From Hyphococcus aureus (GTDB lineage Bacteria; Pseudomonadota; Alphaproteobacteria; Caulobacterales; Parvularculaceae): a stretch of DNA of 64,000 nt. Shown here in pieces: positions 52,886 through 61,736 of this stretch. The stretch covers positions 1,357,874 through 1,421,873 of the forward strand of contig NZ_JBHRSH010000002.1 in the NCBI RefSeq assembly GCF_042643165.1, read 5' to 3'. The position numbers were made by a program, and so were the translations under genes. Below the pieces are notes generated by a model. That model was not told the origin of the DNA, did not search any database, and was given only the letters and a program-made list of their open reading frames with translations. Numbering within the stretch: the stretch's first letter is position 1; every line of letters begins with the position of its first letter.

Positions 52886-53310
52886 GTCTAGCGTAATGAA
52901 TAGGACGCCTGATCCGACATTCGGCGTTCAATTTTCCAATGAGTTCGGCGGCAATGAAACAAGCGTGATGGCGACGGTCTCCATTCCGCTCAGCGGGCGT
53001 GTGCGCCGCGCCGCATCGGCGGAAGCGGGCAATTAAGCCGTCGCCGCCGCCGCGCGGTTGAGGGCTGCAGAACTTGACGCCGCGCGGCGCTATGAACAGG
53101 CGCAGCATATGGCGCGAACAGCCTCGAAAATCTTGATAGCGCCGAACAAGCCGCGCTCAAAGCCCGATACGCCATGGACCGCCTTAAAAAAGACTACGCT
53201 ATCGGCGCTGTTAATTTGAGTGACCTCATTTCAACGCGGCGGTTGCTGACGCTGACCGAACAGGCTTTGGCCGACTATCATGTCGCGGCCGAGCGCGCCA
53301 TTGGGCCATT
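52886..53310 (+). pseudogene. Decayed TolC/CzcC-type outer-membrane efflux protein, 3' part
   Basis: Plus-strand codons read as the C-terminal half of an outer-membrane efflux protein: TPDPTFGVQFSNEFGGNE, VSIPLSGRVRRAASAEAG, then after an in-frame TAA (53034) AARLRAAELDAARRYEQAQ. After a frameshift near 53110 it continues NSLENLDSAEQAALKARY, then MDRLKKDYAIGAVNLSDLIS. At least one stop and one frameshift are needed to follow the homology, and the 5' half is missing. No partner efflux genes remain. It is a relic left between the MFS gene and the diguanylate cyclase. Confidence 0.8.
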
Positions 53311-53329
53311 GTTGGCGAAAGCGGTGAGC

Positions 53330-54364
53330 CTAAGCGCTTTCCGCCAGGCGATTAGGCGCAACCGCGACCTTGTTGCGTCCAGTCCCTTTCGCCTCATAAA
53401 GCGCCGCATCCGCCGCGATAAAAAATGCTTCTTCCGTTTCACCCGGAGCCCATTCAGCGACACCAAATGAGATGGTGACACTGCCGATTTCCTTATTTGA
53501 CTTGCGGAGAGCCAAGGGGCGATTGGCGATCTCCTCCCGGATATAGTCCGCCACAGCCCTGGCCTGATTTAGCTGGGTACAGGGCAATGCAATCACAAAT
53601 TCCTCGCCGCCATACCGCGCCGCCAAATCTTTGCCCTTGACGTTCTTTTTGATGATGCTCGCAACAAGCGCGAGAACCTGATCGCCGACCTTATGGCCAA
53701 ATTTGTCATTGAATGACTTGAAGTGATCGACATCGCCAACAATAAGGCACAAAGGTTCTCCAGTCGCGTCGGCTTCTTCGATCTGCTGCGAAAGGAAATC
53801 GTCAAACTTTCGGCGGTTTGGCAGCTTGGTCAAAAAGTCTGTGTGGGCATGCTGTTCCGCCTGCCTCAACGTATCATGCAGATCGCCAATATTAGATATG
53901 GCCATATCCAGCTTATCTTCGAGAATTTTATTCTGCTGAACCGTTTTCTGGGTGAGCTCAAGCAAACCGCTAACGAGTTTTTCAATATCAACGTCAGCCG
54001 TTGGTTGTTTTGCTGCGCTATCAGCTTGCGCCCGAACCTCGGCGCTGAACGTGTTCGCTGAAGATCCCAATGCGTGTGCGAGACCTTGCAAACCGGATGA
54101 TTGGTTTACCAGTTCCTTGGCCAGCTTTTCAATCTGCTCATTGTCATTTGAATACTCAGCGAAAAATTTTGAGTAAAGCCGATTAAACAGAATCTCAGTT
54201 GGTTGCGTCCCTTCCGAAAGACAACTTTCTATTACCTCGGAAAGAGAGGAATTCTCGCCTTCGAAATGGGAAAACAGCACCGCATAAGCAGCCGGTGTTG
54301 GATTAATATTCCAGTCACCAAGCTTTCCCATAACTTTACGGCTGATATCCTTTGCTGTGCTCAT
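53330..54364 (-). CDS. GGDEF-domain diguanylate cyclase
   Basis: The 344-residue protein has a soluble N-terminal sensory region with a coiled coil (about 125-165) and a C-terminal GGDEF domain (about 170-335): DFLTKLPNRRKFDDFL, VGDVDHFKSFND and the active-site motif RYGGEEFVIAL. The GGEEF sequence predicts c-di-GMP synthesis. The RxxD inhibitory site is KGKD here, so product feedback may be weak. There is no membrane helix, so it is cytosolic. Confidence 0.94.
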   Translation of the reverse strand: MSTAKDISRKVMGKLGDWNINPTPAAYAVLFSHFEGENSSLSEVIESCLSEGTQPTEILFNRLYSKFFAEYSNDNEQIEKLAKELVNQSSGLQGLAHALGSSANTFSAEVRAQADSAAKQPTADVDIEKLVSGLLELTQKTVQQNKILEDKLDMAISNIGDLHDTLRQAEQHAHTDFLTKLPNRRKFDDFLSQQIEEADATGEPLCLIVGDVDHFKSFNDKFGHKVGDQVLALVASIIKKNVKGKDLAARYGGEEFVIALPCTQLNQARAVADYIREEIANRPLALRKSNKEIGSVTISFGVAEWAPGETEEAFFIAADAALYEAKGTGRNKVAVAPNRLAESA

Positions 54365-54513
54365 TTCTGCACTCCCCGCATGTTATATCGAGGCTATAAC
54401 GCATCTTGGTAAATGAGTTCTGATTTGAGGAAATTCGTACACGTCCAGAATCGACTTTGGCGACGCTCAACGAACGGCCAGCTATCCATGCTGTCTGAAT
54501 TTATTGGTGAAAG

Positions 54514-54561
54514 TGGTGAGCCCTGATGGGTTCGAACCATCGACCTACTGATTAAAAGTCG
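54514..54561 (-). repeat. 3' half of tRNA-Lys(UUU): apparent island attachment site
   Basis: On the minus strand the sequence from the anticodon loop (CTTTTAA) through the variable loop, T-arm (GGTTCGAACC) and acceptor 3' strand to CCA matches a tRNA-Lys, but the bases before it cannot form the D-arm or the 5' acceptor strand. The anticodon stem fails at CCGA. This is the pattern of an att half-site left when an element integrates into a tRNA 3' end. The geometry predicts that the element extends to the right. Confidence 0.8.
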
Positions 54562-54851
54562 GAAATTGGGTGTTTCTCGATGTCTCTATGCGTCTCAAGC
54601 TGTTGTTTTTATTAACTCGTGTGTCTCTCCCTGTCTACCCATATCCATGTGAAGCGCGAAGGCTTGTTACCCATTTGTGACCCATTCGGGCTTGCCGATT
54701 CTTGATTAGAAGTGCCGAGTTAAAGAGGCTCGTCGCTTAGCGAGGGCGAGTAATCGCAGCACGCCCGAAGTTGAGGTCAGAAGAAATAGTGACCCTTTGC
54801 TACAAAAAGTGTGACAAAATCCGATAACCAACATTTAGGCGAGTAGGATCT
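54562..54851. other. Island edge, no gene seen
   Basis: About 290 bases between the tRNA-Lys fragment and the first island gene hold no convincing coding frame and no recognisable integrase remnant. G+C is lower than in the left part of the window. Confidence 0.4.
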
Positions 54852-55679
54852 CTAGGGTTTATTGATTAAGTCAAATTCCCTGAGCTCCGGCGGATACACC
54901 GCCCGCAGTCTTCCACGTCCTGTGTCAGCGATACCGATTCTGATTTCAGGCATTAATTTGTGACTGTCGATTAGCGAAAGTAGGCGCCTAACTGCCGGGT
55001 CCGGGTTTATGCAATAAAGGAATATATTCACCGTGCCCGATCCAAAATCATGACCATCGACTTCGTAGGTGTCTCCGGAATTTTTCTCTAACAGCTCTTC
55101 CAAGGCAAAGATGTCATCTTTTTCCCCCTCCGAATAGTTTTCTAATGCGTTTTCTGGAAGCGGCGTGGCGTCATCAAACTGCACAACGATTTGGATTTTC
55201 TCTTCTTCGTTAATATTGGCACGAGATGACGCAGCCATATCCACGGTTAAATCCTTAGGCATCTTTCCTTCAAAATGAGTTTTATAAAATTCGATCCGCG
55301 CACCCTTCAATATTTCAATTATTTTTTCCCGGTCCTCTACAAGCAAAAACTTTTCAGGCACCTGCCGCAAGGCGCGGATAACATCAAGCACGAATAAATC
55401 AATGGCTTCCGACGGTTTTGCTGATTTGTAGGCGTCAAAATCACCAATCACGGTTGTAGAAACGACCCCATCTCGACGGTCTACTTTAACTTCTTCTCTC
55501 TCGGGCGGCCTCAGATCATTCGGAGGCAGTGCAACCACCCAAACACCGAATGTTTGTTTGGGGGACTTAAAACTCATCGTCTTCAAGGAGGACCGCACCC
55601 CTTCCTCAAGAGCAAAAAAGTCGCGACTCCTTTCTTTCGGCAAATCACTTGATGTCAAAAGTCGTAAAATTAAATCCAT
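54852..55679 (-). CDS. Candidate immunity protein of the GIY-YIG RHS toxin
   Basis: The 275-residue soluble protein starts 18 bases after the RHS gene stop, on the same strand. It has no signal peptide, is acidic, and contains a VDGHDFGSGTVNIFLYCINPDP segment split by the glycine turn that resembles a motif seen in several immunity-like proteins. No enzymatic motif is seen. The immunity role is inferred from position directly behind a polymorphic toxin. Confidence 0.7.
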   Translation of the reverse strand: MDLILRLLTSSDLPKERSRDFFALEEGVRSSLKTMSFKSPKQTFGVWVVALPPNDLRPPEREEVKVDRRDGVVSTTVIGDFDAYKSAKPSEAIDLFVLDVIRALRQVPEKFLLVEDREKIIEILKGARIEFYKTHFEGKMPKDLTVDMAASSRANINEEEKIQIVVQFDDATPLPENALENYSEGEKDDIFALEELLEKNSGDTYEVDGHDFGSGTVNIFLYCINPDPAVRRLLSLIDSHKLMPEIRIGIADTGRGRLRAVYPPELREFDLINKP

Positions 55680-55697
55680 ACTTACACCATACTCATT

Positions 55698-58600
55698 TTA
55701 GCAGCGAATGCTCCACGGCGGTTTATGCCCATTGATAGCTTCATAACGCTGGCATAGGCGGCGTTCTTCATCTCTCGCCTCTTTGCGATTCGAATAAGTT
55801 TCTAATTCGCGTATATCAGCGCCCCTTATTTTCAACCACAAACTTCCGTACCGGTTTCGCAGCGGATTGCTCGTGATGCCATACTTGAGCGTGGCGCCGG
55901 ACCTAATGTTATACACCTCATAAACCGTGGTGGGCCTTTGCGATCTCAAAGAATTGCCATGCACAATTGCGACTGGAGGTGAGAGAAGGTACGCCCCGCC
56001 CCCAGCCACGGCAAGAACGCCCAAAAGGCCCGGCAAAGTTGCCGCTCGTGAAGCCGTAGAAACGCTAGCTCTGACCGCTAACCGCGCAGCGGCGCCAACG
56101 AGAAGCGCGCGGCCCAAAGCTGCTTCGGGCGCCAACAACAAAGTTGCTAAAAATATTGCGTCTCCAACTTCTGATCTAAGGCAATACCTTTCCGCGCAAA
56201 GCCCGCCGCCAAATATGCTTCTGCCTTCCCCATTGGAGGCGCCGCCTTTTCCATTGTTATCACTGAAATTTTCATAGCCGACATGATCATTGACATTGCG
56301 GCCGAACTGGAAACCAAGGTCATAACTATCGAGTGTATCAATATCCTGCTGCAAGGTGTCGCCAGCGCCAGTATCAATCCCATGCCAGCCAGCATTCGGT
56401 GAATTATGAACGCTGCCCCCGAAACCAAAACAATTGGGAGTACGGGGAGTTCCACAGGTAATATACACAGTCACTCTTAGCCCACTGGGATCCGTTCCAT
56501 TCACCGGATCATTCCCGACATAGGCGTACATGTTCATGCCGTCGCTATAGCCGATAGGATCTGTCTGCATGAAACGTCCGACTTCCGGATCGTACCAGCG
56601 GGCCTTGTAATAATAGAGCCCGGTTTCTGCATCGAGCTTTTGCCCGGTAAAGCGGAAAGGAAAGCCTGAATCGCCTTCGGGGCCGGACTCGCCGAACGGG
56701 CTATAGGTATAGGAATCGATCAGGTCGCCGCTTGCATCCGATGTGGCGACGACACTGCCGCGCGCGTCCGTGTGGGCGTAGGTTTCACAACCCGATGAAC
56801 AGCCCGACGAAACATAGTCGATCATCAAGAAAGCTTCATCGATGCTATCAGGAATCCTCACATAGCGTCTGGTGACATTATTCGAGGCGAGCTCAGCGCC
56901 AGCTGCATTGTCGGTCTCCAGGATTTCCTGATCGCCTGAATAGTAGTAATTCGCGACGCCAGCAGCGGAACTCTTTTGGCGCATCGTACTGTCAGGGTGA
57001 AGATAATAAGTCGTCAGAGTCGCGCCGCCGGAAGCTTTCACCCGGCGCAGAACGTTTTCGGCGTCATATTCATATGTCTGACCGCGATGATCGGTGACGA
57101 TATTCCCGCTATCGTCATAAACCGGGGTTGCGCCATCAACATTTGTATACTGGTTGAGTCCATTCGCCGTGTAAGAATCCGTCAGAAGCGAGGCCGGACC
57201 CCAATCAAAGATCGAGTTCGAAGACGTTTTTTTAACAATTTGGCTCGCCGGATTATAATCAAAACTGTATGTCTGATCGCCTGTGGTTCCATTGAGGTTA
57301 TTTGTCAGCGTATCCAGACGCGACAAGCCATCGAACGCATAAGACTGAACCGCACCATTGCCGTAAGTCACACTCGATCGACGGCCATGACTGTCATAAG
57401 CGATTGTCGCCAGCGTATTGGCGTTGTTCGAGACTGTTAGTGGCCGGTCTAACGTGTCATAAGCGTAATCGGCTTCCCACCCATCTGGGTAAGTCAGCGT
57501 CTCAAGGCGACCGGCAGCGTCATAAGCGTAGTCAAAATCAATTGAACCAGAGCCCGTGCTGTAGGTCTGAGTCTTCAGCCTTCCAAGCGCATCATAATCA
57601 TACGAATTCGTATAACCCGATAGCGTGCTGGAAGTGAGACGGCCAAAGTTGTCATAGGCAAAGCTATAAGTTTCGGTGCCGGATATGGGGCCCGGCACAG
57701 AGCGGCTCGTCAACCTTCCGAGCGCGTCATAAGCATAGGCGACATCGTAGGCGGCAGAGGACGCGGCATAACCCTTGCGCGGGCGTATTTTTTCAACAAG
57801 GCCGCCATCGACGTCGTCGTAAAATATCTGTTCGCAGTCGGTTGTTGAAACTGAGCCTGCCGTCGTCTTTGACGGATAGCATGTCTTTATCAGACGGTCG
57901 AAGCCGTCATAGGTGTAGGCGGTCTTGTTTCCATTGGCGTCGACGATTGTCGCGACAAGACCATTATCCGTGTAGGTCTGCGTCGCTGAATCCTGCGCCA
58001 GAGGAGTATCGTAAGCCCTGATGACTTTTTTTAGCCGACCGGTCGCGCTCTCATATACTGCCTTCGACACTCTATCTACACCAAAAATACCAGTGGTTGT
58101 TGGCGAATCGCACGGATCATATGACCCAGGATTGGAGACGATGGAAGAAAAGAGAGACGGATTCATCCGTATGACTGTGCAATCGGGCCGGCCTGCGCTG
58201 TCATAATTTTGCTGAGAGAGAGAGGCGATGTTCGTTGTGACGCCATCATAGACGTAGGAAACAACAGGTCGCCCGTAAACGTCGTAATCTGTTTGAGACT
58301 TTTGCAGACCAATGAAGGTGGCGGACCAACTTGCCGCCGTGTCTGCGTCCGTTACTCCGGCTTCGTTGCTTTGCACGAGGCCATAAGAATTATAAAGCGT
58401 CCTTGTCGCAACATGCTTGAGAGGCCCGCCGCCATCCGGATCGGGCCCAACGGTGCCTATCAGCCGACCAAGGGCATCGTAGATTGTCAGCGTCCGGTCG
58501 CCGGTCCCTGCAAGGGGACCGTCCACATATTCACCCCATCCAAAATCATCATAGGTGAAACTCGTCGTCAAGGAGGCTGAGGCGTCCCCCGCCTTATTTG

Positions 58601-60416
58601 TCACCGACAAAGCTTGAAGGTTGTTAGCCGAGGCCGTCGTCGGCCATGCGGCTTTCGTAATTGCCTTGTCGCTGGCGCCGCCGCTGCAATTGTTATTCGT
58701 ATGGGATGCACTCGCATTATAGCCGCCAGAAAAAGCGGAACTGTTGCAGGCGGCGGTTGCATCCGGAACGTAAATCTGCGGTCCATTTGCATAGGTGGAG
58801 GCTGAATTTTTATAACGCGCTTGTTTCTGGGTGTAGAAAATACGCGTTTCGGGGCGCGGCAGAGACGAACCTCCGTCCGGGTCCGGCGCTTTAGAGGAAA
58901 TCAGGCCTCCATGAGTTGAGTTATACGTATAGGCCGTCTCCTCGCCGCGCGCGTCAATCATGCGCTTCACCTTGTTGCAGGTGACTTGATTGCTGCAGGT
59001 TGCAGAAGTCGTTCCCGTATAGGTTGGACTCGCTCCGCAGGATGACAGTGTTTCGCCTTCTACATATTCATAGCAGGTGACAAAAACCGTCGAGCCGGAT
59101 TTCGGCTTTTCAGTGGTATATTTGACGTTGCCTCGTGCGTCATAAACATATTCGGTGGAGTTTCCTTCCGGCAACGTGACTGATTCGAGACGATTTTCAC
59201 TGTCGTAAGTGTACGATGTCGTCTTGCCCGCTGTGTTTGTCGTAGATGTTACAAGGCCCGTTGACAGATTTGCGGAAAGAACCTCGGTCGGGCCTGTCGG
59301 GTGCGTAACAGTCGTCTGGATCGAAGAAGCGCCAATGGCATAGCTGTAATCCCATGACGCAAATCCGCGATCGACAGATTCCACCAGCCCCTCATATGCT
59401 GTTGTGCTTGTGTGGTAGGAAAACGTGACATTGTCCGAACTGGAGCCCGGCCACTTAATACCGGATAGGCGATTTTCAACAAGTGAAGATAAGTAGTAAA
59501 ATGTCGAATACGAATATGTCGTTGTCCTACCCAATGCGTCGGTAACGGTTTCAAGTTTACGCCCACCGTGTCCTGAGGAATTTATCGTGTAGGATGAACT
59601 CGGCCATGTCTTGGAATAAGAACAAGTGACTTGAGTGTTTCCACACCAGTCCACAGCTCGATTGAGCGCAGTGACTTTTTTAATAGACAACCAATCGCCG
59701 AAATCTTGCCAGTTCGTGGGATCACTGGATCTTACATAATCAAAGTGAAGCTGGTATCCATAAGAGTTTGTTACGGACTGAAGTCTGGCTTTAGTTACAG
59801 TTCCCCCACAAGTAACGGCGCATGTGGACTTAACCGAATAATGAAATTCTGTAATCGACCCATTAGGCTCAATAATTTTTTGAAGAACGGCCTCGGCGGG
59901 CGAAGCTGCAACGTCTAACGATTCAAGAAACTCATATACAATCCCGCCGGGTGTCCGATAAGTGTATTTTCCATTGCCAGCATCATAATCGAGTTCGGCG
60001 CCAGCCTCTGAACTCAATGTAAAACTCCCCGACGGCAGGGGCGATATTTTAAAAGTATCGGCTGATCCATATGCGGTGACAGTATAAACCCTCTCATCAA
60101 CCGCGATATTTGCATAAACGACGGTACCTAAAGTCGAAGGCCGCCAACGGTCCCATGAAAAAGTATGCCCAAAAGAAAGGCCGCTCCCCTGAGGGCCGAT
60201 GGATACGTCAACGGTGCTTATCAGCACGCCGCCGCTCACAAGATCCACATAATTGGAATCGACTTGCGGACGCTCCGGCAGCGGATCAGCAAAATCCCCC
60301 TGAGCAACAGCGGCGTTGGGAAAAATCGCCGCAACGCCTATGGCAAGCACTGCAATGACTGCCAACCAGCTCGAACACCGCAAACTTGTTAAGAGAGAGA
60401 AATTGGAATGAATCAA
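55698..60416 (-). CDS. RHS/YD-repeat polymorphic toxin with GIY-YIG-like C-terminus
   Basis: The 1572-residue protein starts at a TTG with AGGAG upstream and has a Sec-type signal peptide (cleavage near NAAVAQ, about residue 39). Many YD repeats (for example YDALGRL, YAYDAAGRLETL, YEYDAENVLRRV) form the RHS shell. The core motif GLYYYKARWYDPEVGRFMQT-DPIGY (about residue 1290) marks the end of the shell. The variable tail has a hydrophobic region and a final domain (about 1495-1572) with VYEVYN, KYGIT, an Arg in NPLRNRY and a late E/N (YEAINGHKPP), the layout of a GIY-YIG nuclease. It is probably secreted and used against competitors. Confidence 0.9.
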   Translation of the reverse strand: MIHSNFSLLTSLRCSSWLAVIAVLAIGVAAIFPNAAVAQGDFADPLPERPQVDSNYVDLVSGGVLISTVDVSIGPQGSGLSFGHTFSWDRWRPSTLGTVVYANIAVDERVYTVTAYGSADTFKISPLPSGSFTLSSEAGAELDYDAGNGKYTYRTPGGIVYEFLESLDVAASPAEAVLQKIIEPNGSITEFHYSVKSTCAVTCGGTVTKARLQSVTNSYGYQLHFDYVRSSDPTNWQDFGDWLSIKKVTALNRAVDWCGNTQVTCSYSKTWPSSSYTINSSGHGGRKLETVTDALGRTTTYSYSTFYYLSSLVENRLSGIKWPGSSSDNVTFSYHTSTTAYEGLVESVDRGFASWDYSYAIGASSIQTTVTHPTGPTEVLSANLSTGLVTSTTNTAGKTTSYTYDSENRLESVTLPEGNSTEYVYDARGNVKYTTEKPKSGSTVFVTCYEYVEGETLSSCGASPTYTGTTSATCSNQVTCNKVKRMIDARGEETAYTYNSTHGGLISSKAPDPDGGSSLPRPETRIFYTQKQARYKNSASTYANGPQIYVPDATAACNSSAFSGGYNASASHTNNNCSGGASDKAITKAAWPTTASANNLQALSVTNKAGDASASLTTSFTYDDFGWGEYVDGPLAGTGDRTLTIYDALGRLIGTVGPDPDGGGPLKHVATRTLYNSYGLVQSNEAGVTDADTAASWSATFIGLQKSQTDYDVYGRPVVSYVYDGVTTNIASLSQQNYDSAGRPDCTVIRMNPSLFSSIVSNPGSYDPCDSPTTTGIFGVDRVSKAVYESATGRLKKVIRAYDTPLAQDSATQTYTDNGLVATIVDANGNKTAYTYDGFDRLIKTCYPSKTTAGSVSTTDCEQIFYDDVDGGLVEKIRPRKGYAASSAAYDVAYAYDALGRLTSRSVPGPISGTETYSFAYDNFGRLTSSTLSGYTNSYDYDALGRLKTQTYSTGSGSIDFDYAYDAAGRLETLTYPDGWEADYAYDTLDRPLTVSNNANTLATIAYDSHGRRSSVTYGNGAVQSYAFDGLSRLDTLTNNLNGTTGDQTYSFDYNPASQIVKKTSSNSIFDWGPASLLTDSYTANGLNQYTNVDGATPVYDDSGNIVTDHRGQTYEYDAENVLRRVKASGGATLTTYYLHPDSTMRQKSSAAGVANYYYSGDQEILETDNAAGAELASNNVTRRYVRIPDSIDEAFLMIDYVSSGCSSGCETYAHTDARGSVVATSDASGDLIDSYTYSPFGESGPEGDSGFPFRFTGQKLDAETGLYYYKARWYDPEVGRFMQTDPIGYSDGMNMYAYVGNDPVNGTDPSGLRVTVYITCGTPRTPNCFGFGGSVHNSPNAGWHGIDTGAGDTLQQDIDTLDSYDLGFQFGRNVNDHVGYENFSDNNGKGGASNGEGRSIFGGGLCAERYCLRSEVGDAIFLATLLLAPEAALGRALLVGAAARLAVRASVSTASRAATLPGLLGVLAVAGGGAYLLSPPVAIVHGNSLRSQRPTTVYEVYNIRSGATLKYGITSNPLRNRYGSLWLKIRGADIRELETYSNRKEARDEERRLCQRYEAINGHKPPWSIRC

Positions 60417-61283
60417 AGAACAGCTCCTAATCCAAAATATTTACGTGTTCGACGTTTCGACGACGGATTTTTTACAAGCTTTTCGATCACGAAGTCCGAG
60501 CCAAACTCAAGCAACCGGAATTGCTGTAAGCAAACTCAATTGAGCGAAACAAGCTGGCGACTAAGAATCATAAACCCCATCAGCCTACGGAGTAATGAAC
60601 TCATATCACGTACGGATATGTCAACTACTGGTGCGGTGTTTTCGTTAGATGGGGAAAATAAACATTGCCAGCGCAGAACAGTTATAGCGGTAAATGGGAT
60701 ATTTTTTGCGCGATATCAGTGCCTATATTTCATAATTTTTAACGCGACACTTCAGATAGGGCCGTATTGATTATGATGCGCAGCGACTTTTTAACGATAT
60801 GAAAAGGCCATCAATCGTGTCGATAAGCCAACTGCTTCTGTGCAGACGTAACGCATTGACGGTGTGGGCATTCGTTTTGTTGTAGCCGGGCCCAAGCATA
60901 ATTGTCGTCGAAGACTGCCCATCTTAAAAGCAGGCCGACGCCCTTTTAGATGAAATCATAGGCAAACTCCGGCACGCCCGTGAAGTTTCAGTCGTGACGG
61001 ACGAAGAGGCCCCACGCTGTGAGCGGTCGTAAGTCGCATCCGCACCGTTGGCGTAGATCATCGACAACCCGCCGCGACTATGGGTCGTAAGCGACGCTCG
61101 CCTTCCCAAATGGCGCATTACGCCTGCGGTTTAATGCACCCTAGTTGCTCGCTTTGCGATTTAGATTTGGCCAGTTGGTAAAGTTTATTGCTCTCATCTC
61201 AGCGGATTGCATTATGAATTTCGCAGAATCTTGTTTGCGGTAGGAACAAGACAGGATCTATTTAAGTTTGAACGATCAGCTGC
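60417..61283. other. AT-richer intergenic region in the island, no supported gene
   Basis: The 870 bases between the two RHS units hold only frames without ribosome-binding sites. The stretch 60800-61140 reads on the plus strand as several short coding-like pieces split by stops, possibly a decayed gene, but no family is recognised. The promoter of the first RHS gene must lie near 60430-60520. Confidence 0.4.
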
Positions 61284-61688
61284 TCAGTGCGAACAGATCG
61301 ACACCTTTGCCGGGCCAGCTTCCCACCTCGACTCGAGCTTTTTGAAAGATACACTAATAACCGAGCCGCCGTTGTAACACGACTTTTGCGGATTATAGCG
61401 GCAAGCCTGAAGCTCGTCGCCCGAAGACGACTCAAACCATACCTCGCGCAGACTATCGGCTGATCCGAACCAACTACGAACGGGTTTGCTGCTGATCTTT
61501 TCGGGTAAGTCAAGCAACACCTCGCGATTAGGTGGAGCCGCAATTTGGCGCCACTTGTTCGGCGCCACTAGACAGCCTGCATAGGCGTCAAACTCTTTGG
61601 CCTCGACCTCTTTCGGCGTTGTACTGCAACCCGCCATCATAATGGCGACGAGGAGAATTCTCAAACAATCCGTGATTAATGTCTGCAT
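61284..61688 (-). CDS. Small lipoprotein, candidate immunity protein of the second RHS toxin
   Basis: The 134-residue protein has a lipobox at AGCST (Cys about residue 21) and four further cysteines in the mature part. It starts 48 bases after the stop of the second RHS gene on the same strand. A lipoprotein immunity factor would suit a toxin acting in the periplasm or envelope. No family is recognised and the role rests on context. Confidence 0.65.
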   Translation of the reverse strand: MQTLITDCLRILLVAIMMAGCSTTPKEVEAKEFDAYAGCLVAPNKWRQIAAPPNREVLLDLPEKISSKPVRSWFGSADSLREVWFESSSGDELQACRYNPQKSCYNGGSVISVSFKKLESRWEAGPAKVSICSH

Positions 61689-61736
61689 CTAGGACTACCT
61701 TTGTTTGGGTGCTTCGTCACCATGTCGTGCCACATG

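Noticed and set aside
54514..54600. A functional tRNA-Lys gene
   Set aside because: Only the part from the anticodon loop to CCA is present; the D-arm, 5' acceptor strand and correct 5' anticodon stem are missing.
60408..60770. A 120-codon plus-strand frame upstream of the first RHS gene
   Set aside because: It overlaps the RHS start, has no ribosome-binding site and no protein-like pattern; it covers the expected promoter region.
60800..61140. Decayed transposase or surface-polysaccharide gene
   Set aside because: Short coding-like pieces can be read between stops, but no family motif could be matched with confidence.
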